Source: Alicyclobacillaceae bacterium (GTDB taxonomy: Bacteria > Bacillota > Bacilli > Alicyclobacillales > Alicyclobacillaceae). From it: DNA of 48,587 nucleotides. Shown here one piece after another: positions 7,197 through 15,908 of this stretch (positions are counted from its first letter, which is position 1; the number at the start of each line of letters is the position of its first letter). The notes below the pieces were generated by a model that had not been told where the DNA came from, searched no databases, and saw only the letters and a program-made list of their open reading frames with translations. The stretch spans positions 1 through 48,587 of the forward strand of contig JADGIC010000003.1 in assembly GCA_019683615.1 (NCBI GenBank), read 5' to 3'. The translations under genes and the position numbers were made by a program.

Positions 7197-7877
7197 TCAT
7201 TCTTTCAACATGTATCCGACGCCCCGTACGGTGTGGATCAACGGCTTGCCGAAGGGGACGTCAATTTTGCTGCGCAGGTACCGCACGTACACGTCAACGA
7301 CGTTGGTTTGGCCGGAGAAGTCGTACCCCCACACCTTTTCCAGGATGGTCTCCCGGGGCAGCACCCGGTTCTTGTTGCGCACAAACAGCTCCAATAAATC
7401 GAACTCCCGCGCGGTCAGGGTGATGGGTGTGCCGGCGCGCTCCACTTCCCGCGTCGAGAGGTGCATCGTCAGATCGGCGGCGGACAGGTCTTCGTCTTCG
7501 TTGGACGGGCGGGCACGCCGCAGGTGGACGCGGATGCGGGCGAGCAACTCCTCGATGGCGAACGGTTTGGGCAGGTAATCATCCGCGCCGGCGTCCAGTC
7601 CAGCCACGCGGTCTGGTATCGACTGCCGGGCGGTGAGCATGATGATGGGCACTTGGCTGGCGGCGCGGATACGGCGGCAAACTTCCATGCCGCTCAGCTC
7701 AGGCAACATGATGTCCAGCAGGATCAGATCCCACTGCCCTTCCAAGGCCATTTCCAGACCTGTGCGACCGTCAGCGGCGACCGCCACTTCGTACCCTTCG
7801 TGTTTCAGTTCGAGCGACAAAAAGTCGGAGATGTCGGGCTCGTCCTCGATGACGAGGATGCGGTGCGCTTCGCCCAT
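7197..7877 (-). CDS. OmpR-family response regulator
   Basis: A 226-residue DNA-binding response regulator. The receiver domain shows the acidic pair in VIEDEPD, phospho-acceptor D55 in LILLDIMLPELSG, the conserved Thr in IIMLTAR and Lys in DDYLPKPF; the C-terminal half is a winged helix (TLTAREFDLLELFVRNKNRVLPRE ... VVDVYVRYLRSKID). ATG 7877 is preferred to GTG 7886 because GGGGTGA lies five bases before it. It is the first gene of the pair with the histidine kinase and is divergent from the exporter operon; two TCTCATG repeats in the shared upstream region may be its binding sites. Confidence 0.95.
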   Translation of the reverse strand: MGEAHRILVIEDEPDISDFLSLELKHEGYEVAVAADGRTGLEMALEGQWDLILLDIMLPELSGMEVCRRIRAASQVPIIMLTARQSIPDRVAGLDAGADDYLPKPFAIEELLARIRVHLRRARPSNEDEDLSAADLTMHLSTREVERAGTPITLTAREFDLLELFVRNKNRVLPRETILEKVWGYDFSGQTNVVDVYVRYLRSKIDVPFGKPLIHTVRGVGYMLKE

Positions 7878-7953
7878 CCTGTTCACCCCACGTGTCCGGC
7901 TGTCGCCTCCAGTGTAACATCATGGGCGGGCCGGGCAAGCGGGCCGCCTGCAC

Positions 7954-7993
7954 TCTCATGGAATTTTAATCTGCATTTCACGGGAATCTCATG
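7954..7993. promoter_or_regulatory. candidate response-regulator sites: TCTCATG direct repeats
   Basis: TCTCATG occurs at 7954-7960 and 7987-7993, exactly 33 bases (about three helical turns) apart, in the 229-base region between the divergent response-regulator gene and the exporter operon. OmpR-type regulators bind direct repeats in helical phase. Function is inferred from position and spacing only. Confidence 0.4.
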
Positions 7994-8106
7994 TGGCTTT
8001 GTGGGCTCTCTCAGGACGTTGTCTTACGGTATCAGCGAAAGGCTGGCTGGCGGTGGCCGGGGGGGAACCGGTGCAACCGCACAACCCGATGACAGGGGGT
8101 GAGACG

Positions 8107-9609
8107 GTGCAGGCACAGGCAGCAGTTCCAGAGCTGCCGGCGCGGCCGCGGGCGTGGTGGAAGCATCCGCTGGTGTTGTGCGGTGCCGGTGTGATTGTCG
8201 CCGGGGGCGCGGCGGGGGCCGCTTGGTTGCGCCACTACCGGACCGTGTCGGTGACGACGACGCCGGACGTCGTGTGGGTGACAGCGGCCAAAGGCAACGT
8301 GACGGAAAGCGTCAGCCTGAGCGGTACGCTGGAACCAGCGAACACCGCCACGCTGACCGCTTCCGAGCCGGTCTTGAACGTGTTGGTGTCGGCCGGTCAA
8401 GCGGTGCACAAGGGTCAGGTCATTGCCCGGCTGGACGATTCCAGTCTGCAACTTCAACTGCGGTCGGCGAACGCCCAGTTGGCGGCAGCCAAGGCGAAGT
8501 TGGCGGAGGCACAGGCGCCGGCTGCCAATACCACCGCTGCATTGGCGGCGGACGCCGGCGGGCGGGCGGCGTTAAGTCCGGGCGCCGGACAGGCGCGTCA
8601 GGCGTCCCCGGATCCGAGCGAGCTTGCCCAGTTGCAGGCGCAAGTCGAGGAAGCCCAGGCACAGGTCGACCAAATTGAACATGCGATTGCGGCTTGCACG
8701 GTGCGCAGTCCGATGAACGGGACGGTCCTGCAAGTGGGCGGCGTGTCCGGCGGGCTGTCGAGCGCGTCGGCGGGGACCGCATCCGGGCAGTCCGGCTCAG
8801 CAGGGTCGTCCACGCCCGGCGGCACATCCGCGTCCGCGCTCTCCGGCGGCACTGGCGGCGGATCGATATTGGCGGTGATTGCGGACCTCAGTCCGGACGA
8901 CTTCGTCGTGCAGGCCAACGTGGCACAGGCGGACATCGCCGATCTGCGCATCGGCCAGCGGGCCACCGTTACGCTCTCGGCGGCGACCGGCCCCACGCTG
9001 ACCGGGAAGGTGGCGAGCATCGGTTACATGCCGCAGTCACAAGGAGGCGTCACCACGTACCCGGTGACCATCCGGTTGGATCCAGGGCAAAAGCCGGGTG
9101 TCCAGCTGCTGCCGGGCGAGAGCGCGGCGGTGTCCGTGGTGGAGAAATCGGTGCAAAACGTGTTGACCATCCCGACTGCGGCCGTCACCCAGCGCTTTGG
9201 CGTACCGGGCGTGTACGTCAACGCGGATCAGGCCGGAACGTCATCGGACAACCGTGACGTCGACCTGATGAACGGCATTCGGGTACCGAAGGGACTGGTC
9301 TTCCAGCCGATCCAGCTCGGTCTGTACGGGGGCAACGTGGTACAGGTGAAAAGCGGCCTGACCGCGGGCGAGCAGGTGGCGGTGGTTGTCCCGCAGACGA
9401 CCGGCACAGCGGCGGCGGGCGGTTCTGGCAGCCTGTTGGGCGCGAGCCTGGGCGGCCGCACGTTTGTCAGCGGCGGCTTCACCGGCTTCGGCGGGTTTGC
9501 CGGCTTCGGCGGCCGGTTCGGAGGGGACACGGGTCACGGCGGGTACAGCCGCTTCGGTTCGGCCGGCGCTGGCGGCGGCTGGCCTCGAGGCGCAGGGGGT
9601 GGCTTCTGA
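8107..9609 (+). CDS. MacA/HlyD-like efflux adaptor subunit with Gly-rich tail
   Basis: A 500-residue membrane-anchored adaptor for the MacB-like ABC exporter encoded next. One N-terminal membrane helix (about residues 20-40) is followed by a lipoyl/biotinyl-like half domain (SGTLEPANTATLTA ... VLVSAGQAVHKGQVIARLDD), an Ala/Gln-rich alpha hairpin, the second lipoyl half (CTVRSPMNGTVLQVGG) and beta-barrel domains (ATVTLSAATGPTLTGKVASIG). Unusual are a Gly/Ser/Ala-rich insertion after the lipoyl half (about 8740-8870) and a C-terminal tail rich in Gly and Phe. GTG 8107 is chosen because GGGGGTGA is four bases upstream; upstream in-frame starts lack a site. The gene overlaps the ATPase gene (TGATG). 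Confidence 0.88.
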   Translation: MQAQAAVPELPARPRAWWKHPLVLCGAGVIVAGGAAGAAWLRHYRTVSVTTTPDVVWVTAAKGNVTESVSLSGTLEPANTATLTASEPVLNVLVSAGQAVHKGQVIARLDDSSLQLQLRSANAQLAAAKAKLAEAQAPAANTTAALAADAGGRAALSPGAGQARQASPDPSELAQLQAQVEEAQAQVDQIEHAIAACTVRSPMNGTVLQVGGVSGGLSSASAGTASGQSGSAGSSTPGGTSASALSGGTGGGSILAVIADLSPDDFVVQANVAQADIADLRIGQRATVTLSAATGPTLTGKVASIGYMPQSQGGVTTYPVTIRLDPGQKPGVQLLPGESAAVSVVEKSVQNVLTIPTAAVTQRFGVPGVYVNADQAGTSSDNRDVDLMNGIRVPKGLVFQPIQLGLYGGNVVQVKSGLTAGEQVAVVVPQTTGTAAAGGSGSLLGASLGGRTFVSGGFTGFGGFAGFGGRFGGDTGHGGYSRFGSAGAGGGWPRGAGGGF

Positions 9610-10358
9610 TGTTGGAACTGCGGCGGGTCACCAAGCGCTATCAGACCGGCGGCGTGCCGTTCGTCGCCGTACGCGGCGTGAGCTTGCGGATTGACGCGGG
9701 CGAGTACGTCGCCATCATGGGTCCTTCCGGGTCCGGGAAGTCGACGCTGCTGCACCTGTTGGGGCTGCTCGATGTGCCGACGGAGGGTGAGGTGTGGTTG
9801 GCGGGCCAACCGACCCGGCACTTGTCGGACAAAGAGTTTGCGCGGCTGCGGAACGAGAAGATTGGTTTCGTGTTTCAGAATTTCCAACTGCTGCCCCGCA
9901 CCGCCGCGATCGAGAACATCGCCTTGCCGCTGTTGTACGGCCGGCACCGCAAAGCGCGGCCGGAGGTCCTGGCGGCCCGGGCACTGCAGCGGGTGGGCCT
10001 GGATCTGTCGAAGGCGTGGAACTGGCCGAACCAGTTATCCGGCGGCCAACAGCAGCGGGTGGCCATCGCGCGCGCCATCGTGACAGACCCGGAGGTGGTG
10101 TTGGCCGACGAGCCCACGGGGAACCTGGACAGCCGCTCGACGGAAGAAATCTTGGGCTTGTTTCAGTCGTTGAACGACCAAGGCGTGACAGTCGTGATGG
10201 TGACGCATGAACCGTACGTGGCCCAGCACGCCAAGCGAATCGTGCAGATCCGCGACGGCCGGGTGGAGCGTGACGAACCGGTGCACGAGAGGGTCATTGC
10301 GGCGCCCGTGAGTGCGGCGGCGGAGTTCCTGGCGCACGGGGTGGAGGTGAGCGGATGA
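9609..10358 (+). CDS. MacB-like ABC transporter ATP-binding protein
   Basis: A 249-residue ATPase of the LolD/MacB-type family that drives FtsX-type permeases by a mechanotransmission cycle rather than pumping through the membrane. Walker A is GPSGSGKST (residues 38-46), the Q-loop is in [11 protein letters not shown], the signature is LSGGQQQRV (142-151), Walker B is [12 protein letters not shown] (163-174), and the H-loop is in VTHEPYVA. It starts at ATG 9609, overlapping the adaptor stop, and ends overlapping the permease start by ATGA, so the three genes are translationally coupled. Confidence 0.95.
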   Translation: MLELRRVTKRYQTGGVPFVAVRGVSLRIDAGEYVAIMGPSGSGKSTLLHLLGLLDVPTEGEVWLAGQPTRHLSDKEFARLRNEKIGFVFQNFQLLPRTAAIENIALPLLYGRHRKARPEVLAARALQRVGLDLSKAWNWPNQLSGGQQQRVAIARAIVTDPEVVLADEPTGNLDSRSTEEILGLFQSLNDQGVTVVMVTHEPYVAQHAKRIVQIRDGRVERDEPVHERVIAAPVSAAAEFLAHGVEVSG

Positions 10359-11566
10359 GAGGTTGGCTGATTCGTACGGCACTGCGCAGCCTCGGCAGCA
10401 ACCCGCTGCGGACGGTGCTGACGTTGCTCGGCATCGTCATCGGGGTGGCGTCCGTCGTGACGCTGATGAGTGTCGGCAAGGCGACGGCGTCCAGCGTGAC
10501 GAGCCGCATTCAGGGGCTCGGCACGAACCTGCTGGTGGTCACGCCGGGGCAGGCGGAGCAGGAGGGTATCGGCGAAGGGCTGGGGTCCGCGCAGACCTTG
10601 ACGATGGACGACGCCACCGCGCTGGCCACGCTCCGGCCCCAGGTGGCCGCGGTTGCGCCGGATGTGATCACCCGGGCGCAGGTGGCGTACGGATCGGTCA
10701 ACGAACAGGTGGTTGTGGAGGGCAGCACGCCGGACCTGTTTGCGGTCCGCAACCTGGCGCTGGCGGCAGGGCGAGCCTTCAACGCGGCGGACGAGCAGGC
10801 CCGCGGCAACGTGGCGGTGATTGGCACAACGACGGCGGCCAACCTGTTTGGCACCGCGAATCCGGTCGGCGCGACCATCTGGGTCAACGGCGTGCCGTTT
10901 GAAGTCATCGGCGAACTGGCCGTGCAAGGGTCGAATGGCCTGACGAACAACGACGATCGCGTCATCATCCCGCTGTCCACCTTGCAGGCGCGCTTCACCG
11001 GAACGACGCCGCTGGGCGCTATATACGTGTCGGCAGCGGATGCGTCGCAGATGAGCCAGGTGCAGAACCGGATGGAGGCGGTGCTGCGGCGAAATCACGG
11101 TTTGTCGGGGACGGAGCCGGACGACTTCGTCATCTCCAACCAGGCGTCGCTGCTCTCGGCGTTCCAAGGGGTGTCGCAAACGCTGCAGGCGTTCCTCGGC
11201 GGCATCGCCGGCATTTCGCTGGTGGTGGGCGGCATCGGGATCATGAACATCATGCTGGTGTCGGTGGCGGAACGGACGCGGGAAATTGGGCTGCGCAAGG
11301 CGCTCGGCGCCACGCGTGGCCAGATCCTCAGCCAGTTTTTGTTGGAGAGTGCACTTGTCGGTGTGATTGGCGGGGCTGTCGGGGTTATTGTCGGTGCGGT
11401 GTTGACGGGGATGATGGGGCGGTGGATGAACGCGTCAACCGGTCTCGACGCGTCGTCCATCTGGATCTCCATCCTGGTGTCGTTGATGGTCGGCGTCGGA
11501 TTCGGAATGTATCCGTCCTTTCGGGCGGCCAGACTTTCCCCGATTCACGCACTGCGCTATGAGTAA
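10355..11566 (+). CDS. MacB/FtsX-type ABC transporter permease
   Basis: A 403-residue permease with the MacB layout: one N-terminal membrane helix (near residues 20-42, VLTLLGIVIGVASVVTLMSV), a large extracytoplasmic domain (about 45-270), and three C-terminal helices, the first in GGIAGISLVVGGIGIMNIML and followed by the conserved cytoplasmic TREIGLRKALGATRGQI segment. With the adaptor and ATPase it should form a tripartite-like exporter for peptides, lipids or drugs; the substrate is unknown. In Gram-positive bacteria such systems often handle antimicrobial peptides or lipoproteins. Confidence 0.94.
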   Translation: MRGWLIRTALRSLGSNPLRTVLTLLGIVIGVASVVTLMSVGKATASSVTSRIQGLGTNLLVVTPGQAEQEGIGEGLGSAQTLTMDDATALATLRPQVAAVAPDVITRAQVAYGSVNEQVVVEGSTPDLFAVRNLALAAGRAFNAADEQARGNVAVIGTTTAANLFGTANPVGATIWVNGVPFEVIGELAVQGSNGLTNNDDRVIIPLSTLQARFTGTTPLGAIYVSAADASQMSQVQNRMEAVLRRNHGLSGTEPDDFVISNQASLLSAFQGVSQTLQAFLGGIAGISLVVGGIGIMNIMLVSVAERTREIGLRKALGATRGQILSQFLLESALVGVIGGAVGVIVGAVLTGMMGRWMNASTGLDASSIWISILVSLMVGVGFGMYPSFRAARLSPIHALRYE

Positions 11567-11633
11567 AATAGAATTGTAGGTAGAAAGAGTCGCCGTCCAG
11601 CCGGGGCAGATCGCTGGGAGAGGAGGATACAGA

Positions 11634-13010
11634 ATGGGATACTATCAGAACTTCAACGACTTCGAGGAGGTTCGTCCCCCGAAGCGGCGGAAGCCGCCGC
11701 AGGCGTTTCGCTGGCTCGCTGTCGCAGCGGTGTCAGGGTTGGTGGGATCCGGCGCGACGCTGGCCTGCTTGCCGGCCTTGGCGCGCCAGCTGAACCTGCA
11801 GCCGGCGGTGTCGCCAACGGCCACACAGGAAACGCAGCCGCAGGCGGCGTCGGGCGTGGACGGTACCGAACAGACGTCGAGCAGCGGCCAGCCGGTGGTG
11901 CTGTCTGACGCCTTGGCCACCGCGGCCGCAGGCGGTTCCATCACCAGCGTTTACAAAAAGGCGGAGCCGAGTGTTGTCGCCGTCGTGAACTACGGTACGG
12001 TCTCTAACTTCTTCACGCAACAGGCGCAGCTTCAGGAGACGGGTGTCGGGTCGGGCGTCCTGTTCTATAAAGACAGCCAGTACGGTTACATTGTGACCAA
12101 CAACCACGTGGTGGATGGCGCGGCGAAACTCGAAGTGGTGCTGTACACCGGCAAGCACGTGGCGGCGACGCTGGTGGGCACAGACCCGTTCACTGATTTG
12201 GCGGTGCTCAAGATTCCAGTCAAGAACGTCCAGCGCATCCAGCCGCTGCAGTTCGCCAACTCCGACAACATTCAGGTCGGTGAGCCTGCTATCGCGATCG
12301 GCACGCCGATGGGGCTGGACTTTGCGGAAACGGTGACGGCCGGCATTGTCAGCGGGAAGCAGCGGCTGATGCCGGTGGAGCAGCCGGAAACGCAGCAGGT
12401 GCTCGACTACCAGAGCGTCATTCAGACCGACGCCGCCATTAACCCGGGCAACAGCGGTGGTCCGCTGCTGAACAGCCAAGGCCAGGTCATCGGCATCAAC
12501 AGCAGCAAGATTGCAGCGCAAGGGTTCGAGGGCATGGGCTTTGCCATTCCGTCGAACCAGGTTCAACAGGTTGCCCAGCAGCTCATGAAGAACGGCCACA
12601 TGGTGTACCCGGCGCTCGGCATCGTTCCGTACTCGCTGGAGACTTTGCCGCAACAGTTCTGGCCCAATGTCCCGGTCGATTACGGCGTCTTCGTCTACTC
12701 GGTGACATCCGCTCAGGCGAAGGCGGCCGGACTGAAGGCTGGCGACGTGATTGTCGCCCTCAACGGCCGCACCGTGCAGAACGAGGCTGACCTGCGCACC
12801 GCGTTGTTCAAGCTGAAGCCGGGCGACACGGTCAAACTGACGGTGTACCGGGACAGCCAGCGGCTGACCCTGAGCGTCAAGCTGGGTTCGGTCAACTCGG
12901 ACAGCGTGTCGTCCAACTCGAACACCCAGCCGCAGACCACGGACGGATGGATGTCCGGTTTGCCGGACCTGTTCGGATCTGGCGACGGATCTGGCTTGTT
13001 TGGCTGGTGA
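11634..13010 (+). CDS. htrA: membrane-anchored HtrA/DegP-type serine protease
   Basis: A 458-residue protein-quality-control protease. A cytoplasmic N-terminus and one membrane helix (about residues 27-50) precede a trypsin-like domain with the triad H158 (TNNHVVDGA), D188 (FTDLAVLKI) and S274 (NPGNSGGPLL), then one PDZ domain (about 325-420; SAQAKAAGLKAGDVIVALNGR) that recognises unfolded C-termini. The tail is Ser/Asn/Asp-rich. ATG 11634 follows GAGGAGGAT. It lies 67 bases after the exporter permease on the same strand, so it may share the transcript or have its own promoter. In B. subtilis, HtrA is controlled by the CssRS two-component system, which matches the kinase-regulator pair nearby. 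Confidence 0.95.
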   Translation: MGYYQNFNDFEEVRPPKRRKPPQAFRWLAVAAVSGLVGSGATLACLPALARQLNLQPAVSPTATQETQPQAASGVDGTEQTSSSGQPVVLSDALATAAAGGSITSVYKKAEPSVVAVVNYGTVSNFFTQQAQLQETGVGSGVLFYKDSQYGYIVTNNHVVDGAAKLEVVLYTGKHVAATLVGTDPFTDLAVLKIPVKNVQRIQPLQFANSDNIQVGEPAIAIGTPMGLDFAETVTAGIVSGKQRLMPVEQPETQQVLDYQSVIQTDAAINPGNSGGPLLNSQGQVIGINSSKIAAQGFEGMGFAIPSNQVQQVAQQLMKNGHMVYPALGIVPYSLETLPQQFWPNVPVDYGVFVYSVTSAQAKAAGLKAGDVIVALNGRTVQNEADLRTALFKLKPGDTVKLTVYRDSQRLTLSVKLGSVNSDSVSSNSNTQPQTTDGWMSGLPDLFGSGDGSGLFGW

Positions 13011-13114
13011 GGCGGCCGGGGGCGTGACCTGCACGAGGCGTGCGCTGCACTACGTCTCCATGCCGGCGTTTCTGGCAGCCAGGCTGCATGGGTCTGGCCG
13101 GCACCGACAGTCGG

Positions 13115-14740
13115 CTACCGTGCGCTCACGCCTTGTACGGGGTCTGCTTGGGCCTGTTTGCCTTCGCGCTGTGGCGCCTGTGGGCCTTCGGGCAAGCTGC
13201 GCGCCGCGCCCGTGCCGGGTGACTGAAACTTTTCACCGCCCAGCCACGCTACAAACACCAGCGCCAATGCGGCTAACACGATACCCCAAGTGAACGTGTG
13301 GGCGATGGAAGACGCGAGCGCGCCAGTCAATTTGTCCAAGACGGCTGGCGGAATGGCGGTTCGCGTCTGCGGGGACAGCATTTGGTGCGGATCAGCGCCT
13401 GCCCAAGCTGCGGCCATCCCGGTGTTGCCGCCGAACAACCGCTTCAGCTCCGTGGTGAACGCGCCTCGTTGCACCATGCCAAAGACGGTGATGCCGACTG
13501 TCATGCCCAGCTCGCGGATGAACGACTGCGTAGAGCTGGCGGCGCCGCGCTGGCGTTCGTCGAAGTGGTGCATGCCGGCCATGCTCAAGACCGAAAAGGA
13601 CGGTCCGATGCCCAAACCGACGAGGATCATATCCACAGTCACCCAGTACTTCGGCGTGTCGGTCGTCAGGGTTGCGAGCAGGCACATGGCTGCCAACAGG
13701 ATGGCTGACGACGCGTACATCAGTGTACGGTAGCGGAATCGGCTGGTGAGGGTGCCAGCCACCGGTGCCGCCAGGGAGCTGCTGAGCATCATCGGCAGCA
13801 GCACCAGCCCGGAGTTGGTCGCGGAGCCCCCTTCGACGCCTTGCACAAAGATGGGGATGTAGACCACGGCGACGACAAACGCGGCGCTGGAGAATAATCC
13901 CACCCAGACACTGCCCGCGAACAGGCGGTTGCGGAACATGTCGTAGGACACGATAGGCTCTTCGGCTTTCGCCTCGGCGATAAAAAACAACGCAAACAAC
14001 ACGATCGCCGCGGCGAACAGGCCGAGGATCGGTGCCGAATGCCATGGGTAGCGGACGCCGCCCAGCTCGAGAGCAAACATGAGGCTGACCACCGCTGGCA
14101 CCAATGTGCAGGCGCCCGGCCAGTCCACGACTTGGCGAACGTGTCGGGGCGACTCGCGATAACCGAGCACAACGAGCGCCAAAGCAACCAGACCGATGGG
14201 GACGTTGATGTCGAACACCCATCGCCAGGTGAGATGGTCGGTGATGTACGAGCCAATCAGCGGGCCGACGATGCTGGACGTACCGAACACCGCCCCAAAC
14301 ATCCCGGAAAACCGGCCCCGCTGCTCGGGCGGTACAACGTCGAACAAAACGGTGAACGCGACCGGCATCAGCGCGCCGCCGCCCAATCCCTGCAACGCCC
14401 GGAACAGCGCCAGCTGCGTGATGGAGTGGGCAGTTCCGCACAGCACAGAACCAGCCAGGAAGACCGTGATGCCAAACACGAAAAACCGCTTGCGTCCATA
14501 CATGTCGGACAGTTTGCCGATAATCGGCATCCCGGCCAACTCCGCCACCATGTACGCGGACGTGACCCACACGAACTGGTCGAGTCCGCCGAGTTGCGCC
14601 ACAATCGTTCCCATCGCCGTCGACACGATGGTGTTGTCCATCGCCGAGACGAAAATTCCAAGCAGCAAGCCGATCACAATCAACCCGAGCCGGTTCTGAC
14701 CGGTTTCTCCTCGCGTTCGCGTTTGCGCCGTATTCGCCAT
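13115..14740 (-). CDS. DHA2-family (14-helix) MFS multidrug transporter
   Basis: A 541-residue major facilitator protein of the EmrB/QacA group. It has many hydrophobic helices, the early Asp in FVSAMDNTIVSTAM, motif A GKLSDMYGRKRFFVFG between helices 2 and 3, and motif C-like GPLIGSYI in helix 5, consistent with proton-driven drug export. ATG 14740 is preceded by AAAGGAG. The C-terminal tail is soluble and Pro/Gln-rich. It follows the thioredoxin-like gene on the same strand with a 46-base gap, so the two may be cotranscribed. It is convergent with htrA. The substrate is unknown. Confidence 0.94.
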   Translation of the reverse strand: MANTAQTRTRGETGQNRLGLIVIGLLLGIFVSAMDNTIVSTAMGTIVAQLGGLDQFVWVTSAYMVAELAGMPIIGKLSDMYGRKRFFVFGITVFLAGSVLCGTAHSITQLALFRALQGLGGGALMPVAFTVLFDVVPPEQRGRFSGMFGAVFGTSSIVGPLIGSYITDHLTWRWVFDINVPIGLVALALVVLGYRESPRHVRQVVDWPGACTLVPAVVSLMFALELGGVRYPWHSAPILGLFAAAIVLFALFFIAEAKAEEPIVSYDMFRNRLFAGSVWVGLFSSAAFVVAVVYIPIFVQGVEGGSATNSGLVLLPMMLSSSLAAPVAGTLTSRFRYRTLMYASSAILLAAMCLLATLTTDTPKYWVTVDMILVGLGIGPSFSVLSMAGMHHFDERQRGAASSTQSFIRELGMTVGITVFGMVQRGAFTTELKRLFGGNTGMAAAWAGADPHQMLSPQTRTAIPPAVLDKLTGALASSIAHTFTWGIVLAALALVFVAWLGGEKFQSPGTGAARSLPEGPQAPQREGKQAQADPVQGVSAR

Positions 14741-14786
14741 GTCAGGCTCCTTTCATTCGTCATTCCGTGCGCGGCGGATGGTGTCT

Positions 14787-15416
14787 TCACCGGCCGCGGA
14801 GAGCGGTCTGCCAAACCTGGACAGCATGTTCCCCGTACAGCATCTGGAGCTGGCCTCCGCGCGTGAACACGAGGGTGGGGTACCCGTTGGGAATGTACTG
14901 GTGGGTATTACCGTTCAGCAGGTAGTACGTCTTGCCGAGCCGGGCGAGGTGCAGAGCTGTGACTTCTTCCTCTGTCAGGCGCTTCGCTTCGGCCAGCGAT
15001 GTGCCCTGGACAAACCCCATGCTCACGATGTCAGGTGCGCTGCCGAGTGTCGCGCGGTGGTGGGCGAGAGCCACCAACGTGCGCTGGCAGTGCGGACACC
15101 AGTAGGCCACAAACAGCACCGGGTGCCGGCGGGCGTCCAGCACCACCTGCTCACCGTCGGCGGTGAGCACCGCGACGTGCGTGTACAGCGTGGGATCAGC
15201 CGGGACAGGATCAAACCGGGGATTCGGTGTCACACGGTCGACGCTCAGTTTATTTGCGAACGGCGGGTTGTGCTTCGGCTTCGCCTCGTACCCGCGTATC
15301 CACCAAGCTGCGGCAGCAACGCAGAGAGCGAGGAGTATCAGCAACAGCAACAGTTGTGTGGTTGCCCGCGTCCGCAAGGCCACCTGCCCCCTGTCTGAAT
15401 AAAGCGTTCCGTGCAC
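14787..15416 (-). CDS. membrane-anchored thioredoxin-fold protein (CPHC)
   Basis: A protein of up to 209 residues with an N-terminal membrane helix (LLLLLILLALCVAAAAWWI) and an extracytoplasmic thioredoxin-like domain carrying the active site WCPHC in LFVAYWCPHCQRTLVAL. The CPHC pair is typical of DsbA-like oxidants but also occurs in TlpA-like reductases, so direction of electron flow cannot be told. The cis-Pro position is probably in IPNGYPTLVFTRGG. GTG 15416 starts the longest frame; GTG 15383 is a plausible later start just before the membrane helix. A role in extracytoplasmic disulfide exchange is inferred; the cotranscribed MFS exporter gives no clear link. Confidence 0.82.
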   Translation of the reverse strand: MHGTLYSDRGQVALRTRATTQLLLLLILLALCVAAAAWWIRGYEAKPKHNPPFANKLSVDRVTPNPRFDPVPADPTLYTHVAVLTADGEQVVLDARRHPVLFVAYWCPHCQRTLVALAHHRATLGSAPDIVSMGFVQGTSLAEAKRLTEEEVTALHLARLGKTYYLLNGNTHQYIPNGYPTLVFTRGGQLQMLYGEHAVQVWQTALRGR

Positions 15417-15598
15417 ATCCCCGTGTCAGTTGAGAATGGCGCGGGAGAGGCTGCCTCGGAGGCGAGGCTGCCTTTGAGGAGAGCCTGTTCCCAAGGTTGC
15501 CTCGATGTGTTTGTGACGTCGATTATACCGTCTGGAAGGAAGATTGGCGAGCGAGCGTGCGATGCGCAGGAATGGCCCCGCTCGGACATATAGGCAAA

Positions 15599-15634
15599 GA
15601 GGCCACCTTCCTGTGTATCCAGGCAGGCAGCCTC
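15599..15634 (-). terminator. hairpin downstream of tRNA-Gly
   Basis: A 15-position stem (two G-U wobbles and one mismatch) with a six-base loop lies about 30 bases downstream of the tRNA on the minus strand, followed by a short TTT run. It is the best terminator candidate for the tRNA transcript, though the T-tract is weak. Confidence 0.4.
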
Positions 15635-15662
15635 CTCGCACTTTAGCACCTCAAAGTTTTCA

Positions 15663-15736
15663 TGGAGCGGGTGAGGGGAATCGAACCCCCGCATCCAGCT
15701 TGGAAGGCTGGAGTTCTGCCACTGAACTACACCCGC
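15663..15736 (-). tRNA. tRNA-Gly (anticodon TCC), CCA encoded
   Basis: A 74-nt cloverleaf on the minus strand: acceptor GCGGGTG pairs with CACCCGC, discriminator T followed by genomic CCA; D-arm around TAGTTCAGTGG; anticodon stem-loop CCAGC-CTTCCAAG with anticodon TCC; T-arm GGGGGTTCGATTCCCC. It reads GGA and other Gly codons. It stands alone with its own promoter. Confidence 0.96.
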
Positions 15737-15759
15737 ATTGAAGACTGTGACGACGAATG

Positions 15760-15788
15760 ATTTTACAGCACATGGGGTGCCGTTGCAA
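15760..15788 (-). promoter_or_regulatory. sigma-A promoter of tRNA-Gly
   Basis: On the minus strand TTGCAA (15783-15788) and TAAAAT (15760-15765) are separated by 17 bases, 24 bases before the mature tRNA 5' end. Both hexamers differ from consensus by one or two bases. Confidence 0.7.
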
Positions 15789-15865
15789 TGGGATTCGTTG
15801 GCATGCGCCTGACGGCAGATCCGGGGCCGGGAGATCCGGGATGAGGATGTCGGCTGCCTGAGGTG

Positions 15866-15874
15866 TGGTATACT
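15866..15874 (+). promoter_or_regulatory. extended -10 promoter of the TPR-protein gene
   Basis: TGGTATACT at 15866-15874 matches an extended -10 element (TGn followed by TATACT). No clear -35 box is seen. It lies 35 bases before ATG 15909. Confidence 0.5.
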
Positions 15875-15908
15875 CTTGCTGACAGATTCCGGCTGGGGGG
15901 GTGGCCAC

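Noticed and set aside
11733-13034. 433-residue antisense frame opposite htrA
   Set aside because: Composition typical of a GC shadow; htrA has full catalytic motifs.
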